DNA from: Pseudoalteromonas sp. OOF1S-7
GTDB lineage: Bacteria; Pseudomonadota; Gammaproteobacteria; Enterobacterales; Alteromonadaceae
Assembly: GCF_022347765.1 (NCBI RefSeq)
Contig: NZ_JAKRFZ010000010.1
Coordinates: 124,001 to 188,000 of the forward strand
Reading direction: 5' to 3'
DNA length: 64,000 bases
Below the pieces are notes generated by a model, which was not told the origin of the DNA, did no database searches, and was given only the letters and a program-made list of their open reading frames with translations. Of this stretch, positions 27,178 to 36,996 are shown piece after piece. Positions within the stretch are counted from its first letter, which is position 1, and every line of letters starts with the position of its first letter. Position numbers and translations under genes: made by a program.

Positions 27178-28428
27178 CTATATCTTAAAATATTTTGTTT
27201 TACAAAGCTTTAGCAAAACAAAGCAAATAACTAAAGCAGCAGAAAAAAAGAAGTAAGAGAATATATTCCCAGCAAAAAACAATGCAAAGTACTGAGACAC
27301 AAATATGGTTTGCAATACCTGTGTAGAAAAGTCAATTCTAGTACTCTTTTGAACGACCCGAAATATCACCAACCCTACTAAAAAGAACAACATGCCGAAC
27401 ACGCCCATGTCAAAGAGTGTGTCCAAAAACAATCCTACAAATAGAGTTGAGTATTCGTTAAAGTATGATGCCCACACATCTCCTTTCGATGCAGTCTCGA
27501 CCCCCACTATATTTACAATATGATAAGGAAGAGAGAAATAGCCAGTGAACTGACCCAAAAGCGGCGGAGCCACTTCATTCAATAGGTAAATTGTATTATC
27601 TATCCAGGAAGTAAAGTAATAAATTACTGAGAACAAGACGATATCTACATTACTACCTGACTGTTCATATATCCACCAATAGTCATAGTTTGAAAATCGC
27701 TGGTAAGTTATATAGTAGAACATGGCTAATATAAAACCAAATAGAACCATGAAAATTCTTTTCATCATTCTGGCAAAAACAGGTTCCATATCCTTCTCGA
27801 AAGTCAGCCAGAGTATAAAGATAGAAAATACATAATATATTATCCCAGATCTGGAAAAGCCGATTAGCCCAAGTAACGGGATGTTCAAAGTACCTATAAA
27901 TGATAACAGGCTCAGGTAGTACTTCCTTTTAATGATATTGATCACCAAAAGCACCATACAAAACCAACCCAGTAAAGAGAAGAGACGTATGAATGGTGTT
28001 ACAAAAGATGGGAACATGGAGGATACCAATGTCGTTGCATGACCCTCATTTTTAAATGAGGTCATAGACATGTCACCAGCCATGATAAACAAATACGAGT
28101 TGTATATTATGTAAAGGTTAATAATTACAACCGGTATACACCCCAAAAGTACTAACTTAGAAACACTCAACTTTCCAAGTGTTATATTTGCGAAATCATC
28201 CCTGACTCGCAAATTAGGAAAAAGGCAAAATATCAGCACCGTAAAAAAAATGCCGACACAAAATAAAGCAAATAATGAAGAAAGGCTTTCAAATGTTACG
28301 TCATCAGCTATAAGCAAGTTCAAAAAACAAGATGCCGAAAGCATGAAAAACAAAAAAGCTCTTACCCTTGAGACTTTCCTTTGCGAAAAATAAAGTGCAA
28401 AGAAATATATAGCTAATACTAACTTCAT
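27178..28428 (-). CDS. Putative Wzy repeat-unit polymerase (system A)
   Basis: Polytopic inner membrane protein of 416 aa with about ten to twelve hydrophobic helices and a larger periplasmic loop near 265-320 rich in W, Y and N. This layout and its cluster position suit a Wzy polymerase of the O-antigen/oligosaccharide repeat type; Wzy proteins share little sequence. The ATG at 28428 overlaps the upstream TGA by one base; a GTG one codon earlier is possible. The region is clearly AT-rich. Confidence 0.72.
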   Translation of the reverse strand: MKLVLAIYFFALYFSQRKVSRVRAFLFFMLSASCFLNLLIADDVTFESLSSLFALFCVGIFFTVLIFCLFPNLRVRDDFANITLGKLSVSKLVLLGCIPVVIINLYIIYNSYLFIMAGDMSMTSFKNEGHATTLVSSMFPSFVTPFIRLFSLLGWFCMVLLVINIIKRKYYLSLLSFIGTLNIPLLGLIGFSRSGIIYYVFSIFILWLTFEKDMEPVFARMMKRIFMVLFGFILAMFYYITYQRFSNYDYWWIYEQSGSNVDIVLFSVIYYFTSWIDNTIYLLNEVAPPLLGQFTGYFSLPYHIVNIVGVETASKGDVWASYFNEYSTLFVGLFLDTLFDMGVFGMLFFLVGLVIFRVVQKSTRIDFSTQVLQTIFVSQYFALFFAGNIFSYFFFSAALVICFVLLKLCKTKYFKI

Positions 28429-29777
28429 CACTTTCCTATTTGAATGAAACCGCTGCCTACTTTGATTGCGTTTTTATCACCACCGAGCTCAATCCATTTT
28501 TGTACGATTTCCTTTTTAGATGGCCACATATTTTTCTTACTCACATTTCTATACTTGTACTTATTCTTTAAGTTTCTTAGCTTATTAAAGACATTCACTT
28601 TAAAAGCATGCGTATAGTTTTTGTTGTAAGCACTCGTACTACTATTGAAATATGCATCTAAATCCTGAGCCAAAATGTCAGTTGCTTTCCCCAGCTCATT
28701 TAGATTCGATATATAGTAGTCAATTTCACGCTCATTATTTTCAAGCGCAGGCTGACCCTGTTTTTCAGTCTTCAAAAAGTCATCAATCGCTGACAAAACG
28801 CCTTGCGTCTCGTGACAAACAGTACCGATAGAGCGCAAACCAACGACCCCTTCTCCACCATCGTCTGGGAAAGGAATAAAGTTAACAGTCGGGATCTTCT
28901 GTAAATCAGCTTCAAGTCCAGTTGTACATTCGGAATGGATCAGCAACTTAGTTCGCTCGAAAATGTGCTTTACATCACCCGTATTATCAATCGTTAAGTT
29001 TTCCAGCAATTCAAAGTTCTTTCTGTACCATTCCACATCTTCAGCAGGATGAGGGCGTAACACAAACTGTTGTTCTGGATGACTGAGGCATACCTGGGCA
29101 ACCATATCCGTGAACTCGATGAAATCACGTGCAGACGTTTTCCATCGATAATACATATTTGAGATAATCTCCGGCTTAGACTTTTTATCAAGTTCACCAC
29201 CTTCGATCCGGATCTCAAGCATACGTTTACTCAATGCTGTAGGGTCATCTTTAACCGTTTGGACGTTTGAAAATCTCGTATTAAACAAAATGATTTTATC
29301 AGCATCTTTGACCTGTTCGCGTTTTTTAGCCGCATTTTTATACAAGTCAAACCGCGGCGAACCGATAGGCTGTGTCTTCGTAATCCAGCTCTCTTTATCG
29401 AAAATATCTCGTTGCGCCTGTCCCCAGAAGTAGACTTTTTCAAACACAGGCTTATCACACAGGTCCGACGGATAGGCTAGGCGAGACTCCCGCTCATAAC
29501 CATTGACACGAAATGCACCGCCTTCATCATGGAAGTAGAAGATTTTACCACCAAGCTCTTCGATTTCTTTGAGAAATAGTTTGTCGAACCGAGAACGTCC
29601 TGACGTGCCTCCCAAGCGTCCGACCAGCACTCCACCATGCAGCAGAAACTTCGAACGAATATTTTGCGCGCCGCCAATATAACTTGAGATACCCATTTTT
29701 GACAGCTTATAGGCCAACAACAGACGCCATTCTAAATCCCGCTTTGGGGAGTCAACAATTTGGAAAGTGCTTTTCAA
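28428..29777 (-). CDS. Surface carbohydrate biosynthesis protein, Kdo-transferase-like
   Basis: Protein of 449 aa resembling the family annotated as surface carbohydrate biosynthesis proteins. It contains QPIGSPRFDLY near 137-147, LFNTRFS, FVLRPHPAED and SECTTGLEAD, an arrangement like GT-B enzymes that use CMP-sugars. No membrane segment is seen. It may add a ulosonic acid to the repeat unit, fitting two CMP-sugar synthetases in the cluster. The start is TTG, supported by AAGGA six bases upstream. The terminal gene overlaps the polymerase by one base. Confidence 0.68.
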   Translation of the reverse strand: MKSTFQIVDSPKRDLEWRLLLAYKLSKMGISSYIGGAQNIRSKFLLHGGVLVGRLGGTSGRSRFDKLFLKEIEELGGKIFYFHDEGGAFRVNGYERESRLAYPSDLCDKPVFEKVYFWGQAQRDIFDKESWITKTQPIGSPRFDLYKNAAKKREQVKDADKIILFNTRFSNVQTVKDDPTALSKRMLEIRIEGGELDKKSKPEIISNMYYRWKTSARDFIEFTDMVAQVCLSHPEQQFVLRPHPAEDVEWYRKNFELLENLTIDNTGDVKHIFERTKLLIHSECTTGLEADLQKIPTVNFIPFPDDGGEGVVGLRSIGTVCHETQGVLSAIDDFLKTEKQGQPALENNEREIDYYISNLNELGKATDILAQDLDAYFNSSTSAYNKNYTHAFKVNVFNKLRNLKNKYKYRNVSKKNMWPSKKEIVQKWIELGGDKNAIKVGSGFIQIGK

Positions 29778-29786
29778 AATAAGTCC

Positions 29787-31592
29787 TTACAGTAACTGCT
29801 TTGAAATGAGTTTATTTAAGTAAGATCCTTCATTTTCTGTTAAGTCCATGTAAGTACCTTCTTCAACTATTTCACCATCTTTAAGTACGAATATTTTATC
29901 AACGTTTTTAATTGTACTAATACGATGCGCAATAACAATGATAGTTTTCTTCGATTTTAATGAGTTAATATACTCATTTACAATACTCTCAGTTTCAGAG
30001 TCCAGAGCGCTCGTTGCCTCATCAAAGATCAATAAGGATGGATCTGCATAGAACTCGCGTGCCAGTGCAATTCTCTGCTTTTGACCACCGGAAAGAGTTA
30101 TACCGTTCTCACCCACTCGCGTTTCATAGCCTTCATTTTGTTTCATTATGAAATCATGCGAGTGTACATTTTTGGCACATTCAATAATTTTTCCATGCTC
30201 GGCCTCATTCGCCTGCGCATCAAACGTCATCGTAATGTTGCGCGCGATTGAGTCGTCATACAAATAAGGACTTTGAGTAACATATCCAATGCGGTCTTGC
30301 CAGCGATTACAGGTGCCTTTGACAGGCTGTCCATCATATAAAATCTGCCCCTCGCACGGCTCAAGCAAATTACTGATCAAGTCGATAATCGTCGTTTTAC
30401 CCGAACCGGATGCCCCTATAAATGCGACCGATGTATTCCTCTTAATCGAAAACGACACGCCCTTGAGAATATGGTTCTCATTTGACTTGTACTTGAACTT
30501 TACGTTATCGAATACAATGGCATCTTCATGGCGAATTGGTGCTTGATCCGATAACTCAGTATCACTCGTCATATTGCCGCTTTCTGCCAAAACCCCTTTT
30601 ACTTTAAGCACACCACCAGAAAACTCGAGTACAGACTGACGATGGCGCTGAACAATGAAAAAAGAATTGACTGACTTATAGATCAGGATCGTTGATATCA
30701 GCAATGATTCTGCGCTTCCCTCAAAGTAAGCGAGGTATAAATACGAAATCAGGAACAGTGAAACAATCAAGAACGGCTCTCGAATCGAAAGCGTAAATGC
30801 TTCAGCTTTACCCGTTTTATGCTGAAATACCGAGTATTCTTCCAACCGTCTATGAATAAGGCTTTCGATTTTGTTCAGGTTGTTGGTTACTTTTAAGTAT
30901 TTAAAAGACGTAAAAAACTGCGTGATTAGACTCGCCGTATTCGATGAGTTGTCTACCATAGTTCTTGAATAGCTTAATACTCGTTGATTGATCCTTCTAA
31001 ACAAGTACATCACCAATACACCGGTCAGCAGCATCAAAGAACCAAATATGTAGGAAATGTAGAAGGTTGCAATCAGGAAAGTAATGCTGATTAGCATATT
31101 TGAATAAAATTGACTGATCAGATAGAAGCAGTATCCAGCCCGGGTGCTTTGCTCATTGACTATATTAATGAATTCACCATTGTCCTTCTTAACATAGTCT
31201 TCATAGCTCATCCCTCTCAGGTTATGAATTATTTTTTGCCTGATATTCAGAATAAATCCAGCTCTCAGATTCGCTGCATAGCCAAATGCAAAGTAGGAGA
31301 ACACCGCTTTAAGCATAAAGGCTGTGATAATGAATAATATCAAGACACCTTTTTCATCCAGTCCAAGTTTATCCCCGACATAACTTAAATAGGTGAAGGC
31401 CTGCTCAAAATAACCGATGTTAAACATGGCATTACCATCTGAAAGTAACAACTTGATCAGTGGCAACATACTAGCCAAACCTATCACTTCCAGGATCGAG
31501 GCCAAAAATATACAAACGTAAGAGATCAGAATTCTATTCCCAGTGACGGAATAAATATACCGAGTTATCTCAATTAACTTATTGTTCAACAC
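29787..31592 (-). CDS. ABC exporter, PglK/MsbA-like (possible flippase)
   Basis: Fused permease/ATPase half-transporter of 601 aa. Six membrane helices occupy about 15-320. The ATPase domain has Walker A IGASGSGKTT near 390, signature LSGGQKQRIAL near 495, Walker B LLIFDEATSALD and the H-loop IAHR. System A has no Wzx-type gene, so this PglK-like protein could flip the lipid-linked repeat unit. Alternatively it exports another lipid. The start is GTG. Confidence 0.8.
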   Translation of the reverse strand: MLNNKLIEITRYIYSVTGNRILISYVCIFLASILEVIGLASMLPLIKLLLSDGNAMFNIGYFEQAFTYLSYVGDKLGLDEKGVLILFIITAFMLKAVFSYFAFGYAANLRAGFILNIRQKIIHNLRGMSYEDYVKKDNGEFINIVNEQSTRAGYCFYLISQFYSNMLISITFLIATFYISYIFGSLMLLTGVLVMYLFRRINQRVLSYSRTMVDNSSNTASLITQFFTSFKYLKVTNNLNKIESLIHRRLEEYSVFQHKTGKAEAFTLSIREPFLIVSLFLISYLYLAYFEGSAESLLISTILIYKSVNSFFIVQRHRQSVLEFSGGVLKVKGVLAESGNMTSDTELSDQAPIRHEDAIVFDNVKFKYKSNENHILKGVSFSIKRNTSVAFIGASGSGKTTIIDLISNLLEPCEGQILYDGQPVKGTCNRWQDRIGYVTQSPYLYDDSIARNITMTFDAQANEAEHGKIIECAKNVHSHDFIMKQNEGYETRVGENGITLSGGQKQRIALAREFYADPSLLIFDEATSALDSETESIVNEYINSLKSKKTIIVIAHRISTIKNVDKIFVLKDGEIVEEGTYMDLTENEGSYLNKLISKQLL

Positions 31593-31602
31593 GACTAACC
31601 TA

Positions 31603-32742
31603 CTAGATGTTCTCTGCTAACCAGCTACGCAACACGACCTCTGTCCGAGCACGCATATCGCTCACGATCTCTTTAGAGCGATTGTCAGCAGGCTGCGCCT
31701 CTCCAGCTAATACAGCCAGAGCTTTTGCTTCCAGCTGTGCTGAAAACCCAGGGATACGTACGTCAACCAACCTATCTTCGAGGCTTAAACCTTTATACAA
31801 GTTTTCAATCTGCATGTAATTTAGCAACCCAATGCTTTCCACGCCCAGAGACAGTGCACACACATTAGAATGAAATCGAGAACCCAGGATAAGATCACAT
31901 TTTGTATAAGCACCAAACGTGTTGTAAGCCGCACGATCACCCGTTGAATACTCAAACACGGTCAGATCTTTCCGTCTTAGTTCATCTGGCAGGTGATTGA
32001 TAATTTTGTTGATGACGTCAAGATCTCTAAAGATATGTGGGAAGAAGACGAAGTCACAGCCACCGAGTGATTCTGAAATAGTGACCATAGACTTGGCAAA
32101 CTCTACACAGAAGTCTTCCAACCCGTTCTCAAAGCCTTTAAACCTCACCTCTGGCATGTCAGACGCCACATTGATGCCAATCACTTTTCGCTTGTTGTTT
32201 TCATCACGCTCAGACGCAATACAATCGTTGATGAAAAAACCACCATCCGGAGCTTCATGAAAATGCGCTAAAACATCTTCTCCGACATGATTTCTCACAT
32301 TCGCGAGTGCGCCGTCATTTCTTACTGTGATCAGGCCTTTTGATGCGACAATCGCCTCAATAAATGCTCTGAATTTACCCACAGAGGATTCTGTCGCCCC
32401 TTGTCCCGGATCGACACCCAGAGCATTAAAGTAGACTGGCGTATTAATTTTCTTATAGAGCTCAAGAGGGATCTCAATGGAAGTGCCTGTCGGTGATTTA
32501 TCGACCCACAGCTCAAAGTAATTACCACCACCAATAATAAGTAAATCAAATGAATTCGCGAACTCTACAAACTCAGAGTCCCACTCGCGATTTTTCCAAT
32601 AGAACTCCCTAATCTCTTGCTCTGTCCACTGAACCTCTACTTGAGCTACCGACTCAAACCAACGGCGAAAACCCAAGTGATTAGCATTGTCTCCAATATT
32701 TCCGGTGAAACTTGCGACGTGTAATACATTTAATTTCTTCAA
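31603..32742 (-). CDS. Polysaccharide pyruvyl transferase family protein
   Basis: Protein of 379 aa with the family markers NIGDNANHLGF near the start, LLIIGGGNYFELW around 70, and LGSRFHSNVCALSLG around 285-300. These enzymes use phosphoenolpyruvate to add ketal-pyruvate to polysaccharides such as CsaB substrates, but some members act as glycosyltransferases. The apparent start is TTG with purine-rich GAGAGAA upstream, so the true N-terminus is uncertain. A 470-base gap with a possible promoter lies before it. Confidence 0.78.
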   Translation of the reverse strand: MKKLNVLHVASFTGNIGDNANHLGFRRWFESVAQVEVQWTEQEIREFYWKNREWDSEFVEFANSFDLLIIGGGNYFELWVDKSPTGTSIEIPLELYKKINTPVYFNALGVDPGQGATESSVGKFRAFIEAIVASKGLITVRNDGALANVRNHVGEDVLAHFHEAPDGGFFINDCIASERDENNKRKVIGINVASDMPEVRFKGFENGLEDFCVEFAKSMVTISESLGGCDFVFFPHIFRDLDVINKIINHLPDELRRKDLTVFEYSTGDRAAYNTFGAYTKCDLILGSRFHSNVCALSLGVESIGLLNYMQIENLYKGLSLEDRLVDVRIPGFSAQLEAKALAVLAGEAQPADNRSKEIVSDMRARTEVVLRSWLAENI

Positions 32743-33212
32743 CTTTAGATTCTCTCTATATTTAATACTGACACCTTATCAAACCCCAACAGGATCACCT
32801 GTATTCTCTGTTGTCATGATGACAGGTAAGCAACCTCTGGCTATACAAACCTCAGGTGCATCAAAGACGGTGCGATTTTAAAGACGAACTACTACATCTC
32901 TATGCATATGGAGCGACATTTCCATTATATGACAAACTACATTACCAATATTCATCCTGAATCCAGTACTTTGTTTATAGATACTTTTCAGCAGTTCGCG
33001 CTGTGATTGGTCAACTGGAGGCGCTCTAGATAAGCCCTTCCATGCAGTTCAATAATAGAGCGGGAGTGCGCCTTCCGGCATCAACCTCATTTAGCTGATA
33101 GCTGCCACTCTGGGCAGCCTGATTCCCGCTAGCCTGATAAACTTTTATCGAGCGCGTATTATCCGTTGAAGCGTAGTCAGACCTAATCTTCAACGGATCT
33201 TTAGGGGGGAGC
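32743..33212. other. Structured intergenic region between two parts of system A
   Basis: No gene is seen. A minus-strand TATAAT box lies at 32924-32929, with only a weak -35, and could start transcription of the pyruvyltransferase gene. ACCTGT/ACAGGT (32797-32802, 32822-32827) and an inner GTCATGATGAC palindrome could form a leader hairpin. GCTGCC/GGCAGC (33101-33118) sits inside AGCGGGA (33059-33065) and TCCCGCT (33124-33130). Confidence 0.45.
33161..33198 (-). terminator. Strong hairpin after the amidotransferase gene
   Basis: ATCCGTTGAAG and CTTCAACGGAT are a perfect 11-bp inverted repeat with a 16-base loop, 15 bases beyond the stop of the leftward amidotransferase gene. There is no U-tract, so it may work as a partial, Rho-assisted or RNA-stability hairpin. 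Confidence 0.5.
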
Positions 33213-34445
33213 TTAGTCGTCTAAACCTTTACCATTAATGGTGTGACGCAACTTCCAGTTCCCTTCTGCATCTTTCCCCCAGACATGCGGTGAACGATGC
33301 TTATCAATTGTCTGCCAGAACTCTTCCTCTGTCGTATCGATGTACTTTAAAAATTCAGGGAAGTATTTTGCAGGGAACTCTGTGTCGTACTTTTCAACCA
33401 GGTACGCGGCTTCTTCACGAGTGATTTTGCCATTACGTACTTCCTGAGCAGCATCATAAGTGCATCGACCAATACCGAATTTTGTCAGTGTGGTGAAATA
33501 GTGGAACGGATCAATTTTGTCATCGATACTGCTGTACTTGGAGTAAGTACCTTCAGTTCTTTCAGGGTTCGCCTCGAAGCCAGTGTTTTCTACGGCATAG
33601 TAATAACACTCTTGAGGATCCCACTTCACATAATAACCCAGATAGTGCACTTCGACACCAGCATCAATAAGATCCTGCTTCTCTGGAGCAATATAAGGTG
33701 CAAAGTCATCTTTTGTATAGCGACCGCTGTCGATATACTCTTGCATGGTTACCCCACCAAACTTCATCTCAAGCGCGTCATCAGCAGAGAAGAAGTCCAT
33801 GTTCATAATTGGGTTAGAGTTTTCTTCGATAGCATTACCGTATTCAGCCTGGTTTTCACCATACATTACAAGTTTTACGCCAAACTTTTTCGCCATTGCC
33901 GGACCAATAATGCGCTGACCTACAATAAATGGCTGGAAAGGGTGCAACAAGTTGTGAAATGCATTTTTTGTCATTTCTCTGTGTAGCTTACCATTTGGAG
34001 TGTACAAGATATTATCCAGTCCACCAGTATGCATCCACTCCTGGAAGTTTTTCATACCAATGTCAGTATACAGGTGAGGAGCCCAGGTCACGGTTAGTGG
34101 ATTCATACCATACTTGTACTTCAGCAGGTGAGCCGTGAATGCACTATCTTTACCACCACTACCAGGTACAATTACGTCATATGAGCCATCATTACTTCTA
34201 AATTTAGCAAGCAATTCAACCAACTTTTTGTCACGGGCTATCCAATCAATGCCCTCTTCCTTTTCTTCATGGTAAACACATGCTGAGCAAACACCATCTT
34301 CATTGAAGTTAATAACTTTTTTCGCTTCGCCTTTATCGCTCTTAAATTCAATTGTAGAGCTAGGTCTTTGATTAGAAATCACACATTTCTTGCAAAACTT
34401 AACTTCATTCGGAAGCCCATAATACGCTTCATGCTTACTTGCCAT
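33213..34445 (-). CDS. N-acetyl sugar amidotransferase (PseA/WbpG family)
   Basis: PP-loop ATP pyrophosphatase-type amidotransferase, 410 aa. Zinc-like cysteines CKKC (about 18-21) and CSAC (about 53-56) precede the PP-loop VPGSGGKDSAF near 92. The family converts an N-acetyl group on a sugar into acetamidino, using ammonia from a HisH/HisF-type pair, which is encoded directly upstream. The ATG at 34445 has GAGG upstream and overlaps hisH by 11 bases; a start further upstream is less likely. The likely target is the nonulosonic acid made by NeuABC. Confidence 0.88.
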   Translation of the reverse strand: MASKHEAYYGLPNEVKFCKKCVISNQRPSSTIEFKSDKGEAKKVINFNEDGVCSACVYHEEKEEGIDWIARDKKLVELLAKFRSNDGSYDVIVPGSGGKDSAFTAHLLKYKYGMNPLTVTWAPHLYTDIGMKNFQEWMHTGGLDNILYTPNGKLHREMTKNAFHNLLHPFQPFIVGQRIIGPAMAKKFGVKLVMYGENQAEYGNAIEENSNPIMNMDFFSADDALEMKFGGVTMQEYIDSGRYTKDDFAPYIAPEKQDLIDAGVEVHYLGYYVKWDPQECYYYAVENTGFEANPERTEGTYSKYSSIDDKIDPFHYFTTLTKFGIGRCTYDAAQEVRNGKITREEAAYLVEKYDTEFPAKYFPEFLKYIDTTEEEFWQTIDKHRSPHVWGKDAEGNWKLRHTINGKGLDD

Positions 34446-35094
34446 TTTTACTTTCCTCACAGATTTTGACAAAATTCTTCATTATAGATAGCCCCTCGAC
34501 TGCACTTTTCTCAGGGTGGAATTGGCAGCCATAGATGTTCCCTTTCTTTACGGTAGAGCAGAATACATAATCAGAATATTCCGTTGTAGACAGAATATGC
34601 TCTTCATGCAGCGGAGACGCTGCAAAGGTATGAACGAAATACATATTCGCTTTATCATTCAAACCATCGAGTATTGTATTATCCCATGCTTGTGCATCGG
34701 GTTGTGCAATTTCATTCCAGCTAACGTGCGGCAGCTTTTCATAACCCGGATTCAGGGTTTTCAGCTTTTGAATTTTACCCTCGATTAAATCAAGTCCAAG
34801 CGTAAGGCCAAACTCTTCACTCTCGGAAAACAGCATTTGCATTCCAAGACAGATACCCAGTAATGGTTTATTCATGCCCGCATAGTCTTTGATCACGGCA
34901 TCCAGGCCATTTTCTTTGAGCTTAGCCATACCATGAGAAAATGCGCCGACACCCGGCAGCACAACGCCATCAGAATTAAGAATGGTCTCTTTGTCGTTGC
35001 TGACCACGACCGACGTCGCTCCTACTTTCTCTAACGCATTAATAATGCTTCTGACATTACCTACGCCGTAGTCTACAATTGTTACTTGGCTCAT
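34435..35094 (-). CDS. hisH: HisH-like glutamine amidotransferase subunit
   Basis: Class I glutaminase of 219 aa, with nucleophile C82 in GICLGMQ and the HPEKS motif near 193-197 providing His and Glu. It releases ammonia from glutamine. It is a second, capsule-linked copy (HisH2 type) paired with HisF and the sugar amidotransferase, not part of a histidine operon. It overlaps hisF by four bases. Confidence 0.9.
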   Translation of the reverse strand: MSQVTIVDYGVGNVRSIINALEKVGATSVVVSNDKETILNSDGVVLPGVGAFSHGMAKLKENGLDAVIKDYAGMNKPLLGICLGMQMLFSESEEFGLTLGLDLIEGKIQKLKTLNPGYEKLPHVSWNEIAQPDAQAWDNTILDGLNDKANMYFVHTFAASPLHEEHILSTTEYSDYVFCSTVKKGNIYGCQFHPEKSAVEGLSIMKNFVKICEESKNGK

Positions 35095-35849
35095 ACTCTT
35101 ACCTTAATATTCTTACTTTCCAGGTCAGCTTTCACTTCACCAACATTTAGCAGGTCGTAGTGCAAGACAGAAGCCAGCGCCACTGCATCCGCATCTGACT
35201 TTTGCAGTAGTTCAGATATATGTTCCGCATTTCCCGCGCCGCCACTCGAAATAACAGGAATAGACAGCACTTTGGTTACGGCGTCGTTAAGTGCAAGATC
35301 GAACCCTTTTTTGGTTCCTTCGGCATCAATGGAGGTCAGTAAAACCTCACCAGCTCCCAGGCTTTCCGCTTTCTTGGCCCATTCAATTACGTCCATTCCA
35401 GTCGGCTCTCTACCATTGTCGTAATATACTTCCCAGCCACCTGTTGCAGTTTTCTTTGCATCAATTGAAATAACAATACACTGTGAACCGAATACCTTAG
35501 ATGCCGTAGTGATAAACTCAGGATCTCTGATCGCCTGTGTGTTAATAGCAACTTTATCTGCGCCGGCATTCAACGCATTCTGGATGTCTTCAATGGTTCT
35601 GATCCCGCCACCTACTGTGATAGGTACAAACACATCTTTACACGCATCTTCAATGATGTGACTTAAGCTGTTTCTGTCATAGTAGGCCGCAACGGCATCC
35701 ATAAAAATGATTTCGTCGATGCCACTTTCATAGTACTTAACAGCCATATCGTTTGGCTTACCGACTTTACGCAACCCTTCAAGGTGAATCCCTTTAATAA
35801 CGAAGTCGTTTTTAACGTCAATTCTTGAAATAATTCTAATCTTTTTCAT
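35091..35849 (-). CDS. hisF: HisF-like cyclase/ammonia channel subunit
   Basis: TIM-barrel protein of 252 aa resembling imidazole glycerol phosphate synthase HisF, including VDVKN-like RIDVKNDF at the start, GGGIRT near 78 and ISSGGAGN near 200. In sugar-amidotransferase clusters such copies are thought to guide ammonia from HisH to the PP-loop enzyme. No other his genes are present here, supporting that role. It overlaps neuC by 14 bases. Confidence 0.88.
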   Translation of the reverse strand: MKKIRIISRIDVKNDFVIKGIHLEGLRKVGKPNDMAVKYYESGIDEIIFMDAVAAYYDRNSLSHIIEDACKDVFVPITVGGGIRTIEDIQNALNAGADKVAINTQAIRDPEFITTASKVFGSQCIVISIDAKKTATGGWEVYYDNGREPTGMDVIEWAKKAESLGAGEVLLTSIDAEGTKKGFDLALNDAVTKVLSIPVISSGGAGNAEHISELLQKSDADAVALASVLHYDLLNVGEVKADLESKNIKVRV

Positions 35850-36996
35850 TTGTCAGCTCTTGAAATTGTTTTTGACAGTTAATTTGCCAAACCAGCTTAG
35901 AGTCTAGGATCTGCTTGAACTTCACATCACTATTGCCAGAACCAAACTCGTGCTCTTCCTCACCCATTGTTTCAGTGGGCATACCTAAAACCTTATCAAT
36001 GCCTGACAAAATCTCTTGTACTGAATAGCCTGTATTAACGATTAACTCTGAACTTGACCGATTGCTCTGTCGAGTGCCCACATCAACCACCGGCACGTTG
36101 TAGAAAGGCGCTTCTCGAACTCCTGCGCTCGAATTTCCAATAATAAAATCGGCATTCTTTAGCAAAGTCAGAAAGTACTCAAATCGGAGTGAAGGGTATA
36201 CTTTAAAACAAGCGTTATTTTCTAGAGCGCTATATTCATGAATAATCTCGATACTACCAAGATCATTATTGGGATAAATAACCAGATAGTTTTTACCACT
36301 TTCAACAAGCGCCTGACGGAAATGCTTTGCATACTCAATGATACTGCTGTATTCAGTCGTCACCGGGTGGAACATCGCTATCGCATAGTTTTCGAAATCA
36401 ATCCCATAGTAGTCTTTGACCAACGCTAAACTTGGAAGCTTCTTAGGATCCATCAGGTCTAAATCCGGCGAACCTATCACAAATATGGACGATTCAAGCT
36501 CACCTAACTGCACCAAACGCTTTTTAGCAATGTCATTGGCCACAAAGTGAACATGTGACATTTTACTCACAGCGTGTCTTATCAGCTCATCAATAGTGCC
36601 CGATATCTCACCCCCTTCGATGTGAGCAACCAAAGTATTATTGATGCTGCCTACAATCGCTCCGGCAAGCGCTTCTACACGATCACCATGAACAATTATC
36701 AGATCAGGTTGTATCTCTGCAATATAATGCGAAAAGCCATCTATGGTCTTTGCCAATGTACGATCCATATTTTCGATCGTATCATGGTTAATATAGCAAT
36801 AGATATTCGAGAAACCGGCTTTGTAAATTTCATCCACAGTGCGACCGTATTTACTGTTCATGTGCATACCGGTGGCGAACACATGAACCTCATAATTACT
36901 GCTGTTCTGCGTTATATTAATCAGAGATTTCAACTTACCAAAATCAGCTCTCGTCCCTGTTAAGAATACTATTTTCTTTACTGAATTATCTGACAT
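35836..36996 (-). CDS. neuC: UDP-GlcNAc 2-epimerase, hydrolysing (NeuC/LegG)
   Basis: Protein of 386 aa that hydrolyses and epimerises a UDP-N-acetyl sugar to give free ManNAc or a 6-deoxy-diacetamido analogue. Matching motifs are [11 protein letters not shown] (10-20), [29 protein letters not shown] and IGNSSAG. The sequence is close to Campylobacter NeuC, but LegG proteins are similar, so substrate is open. It precedes hisF and follows neuB. Confidence 0.88.
   Translation of the reverse strand: MSDNSVKKIVFLTGTRADFGKLKSLINITQNSSNYEVHVFATGMHMNSKYGRTVDEIYKAGFSNIYCYINHDTIENMDRTLAKTIDGFSHYIAEIQPDLIIVHGDRVEALAGAIVGSINNTLVAHIEGGEISGTIDELIRHAVSKMSHVHFVANDIAKKRLVQLGELESSIFVIGSPDLDLMDPKKLPSLALVKDYYGIDFENYAIAMFHPVTTEYSSIIEYAKHFRQALVESGKNYLVIYPNNDLGSIEIIHEYSALENNACFKVYPSLRFEYFLTLLKNADFIIGNSSAGVREAPFYNVPVVDVGTRQSNRSSSELIVNTGYSVQEILSGIDKVLGMPTETMGEEEHEFGSGNSDVKFKQILDSKLVWQINCQKQFQELTNEKD

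Noticed and set aside
34435..35849. Part of a histidine biosynthesis operon
   Set aside because: No other his genes are present, and the pair lies between neuC and the sugar amidotransferase, typical of HisH2/HisF2 ammonia donors.
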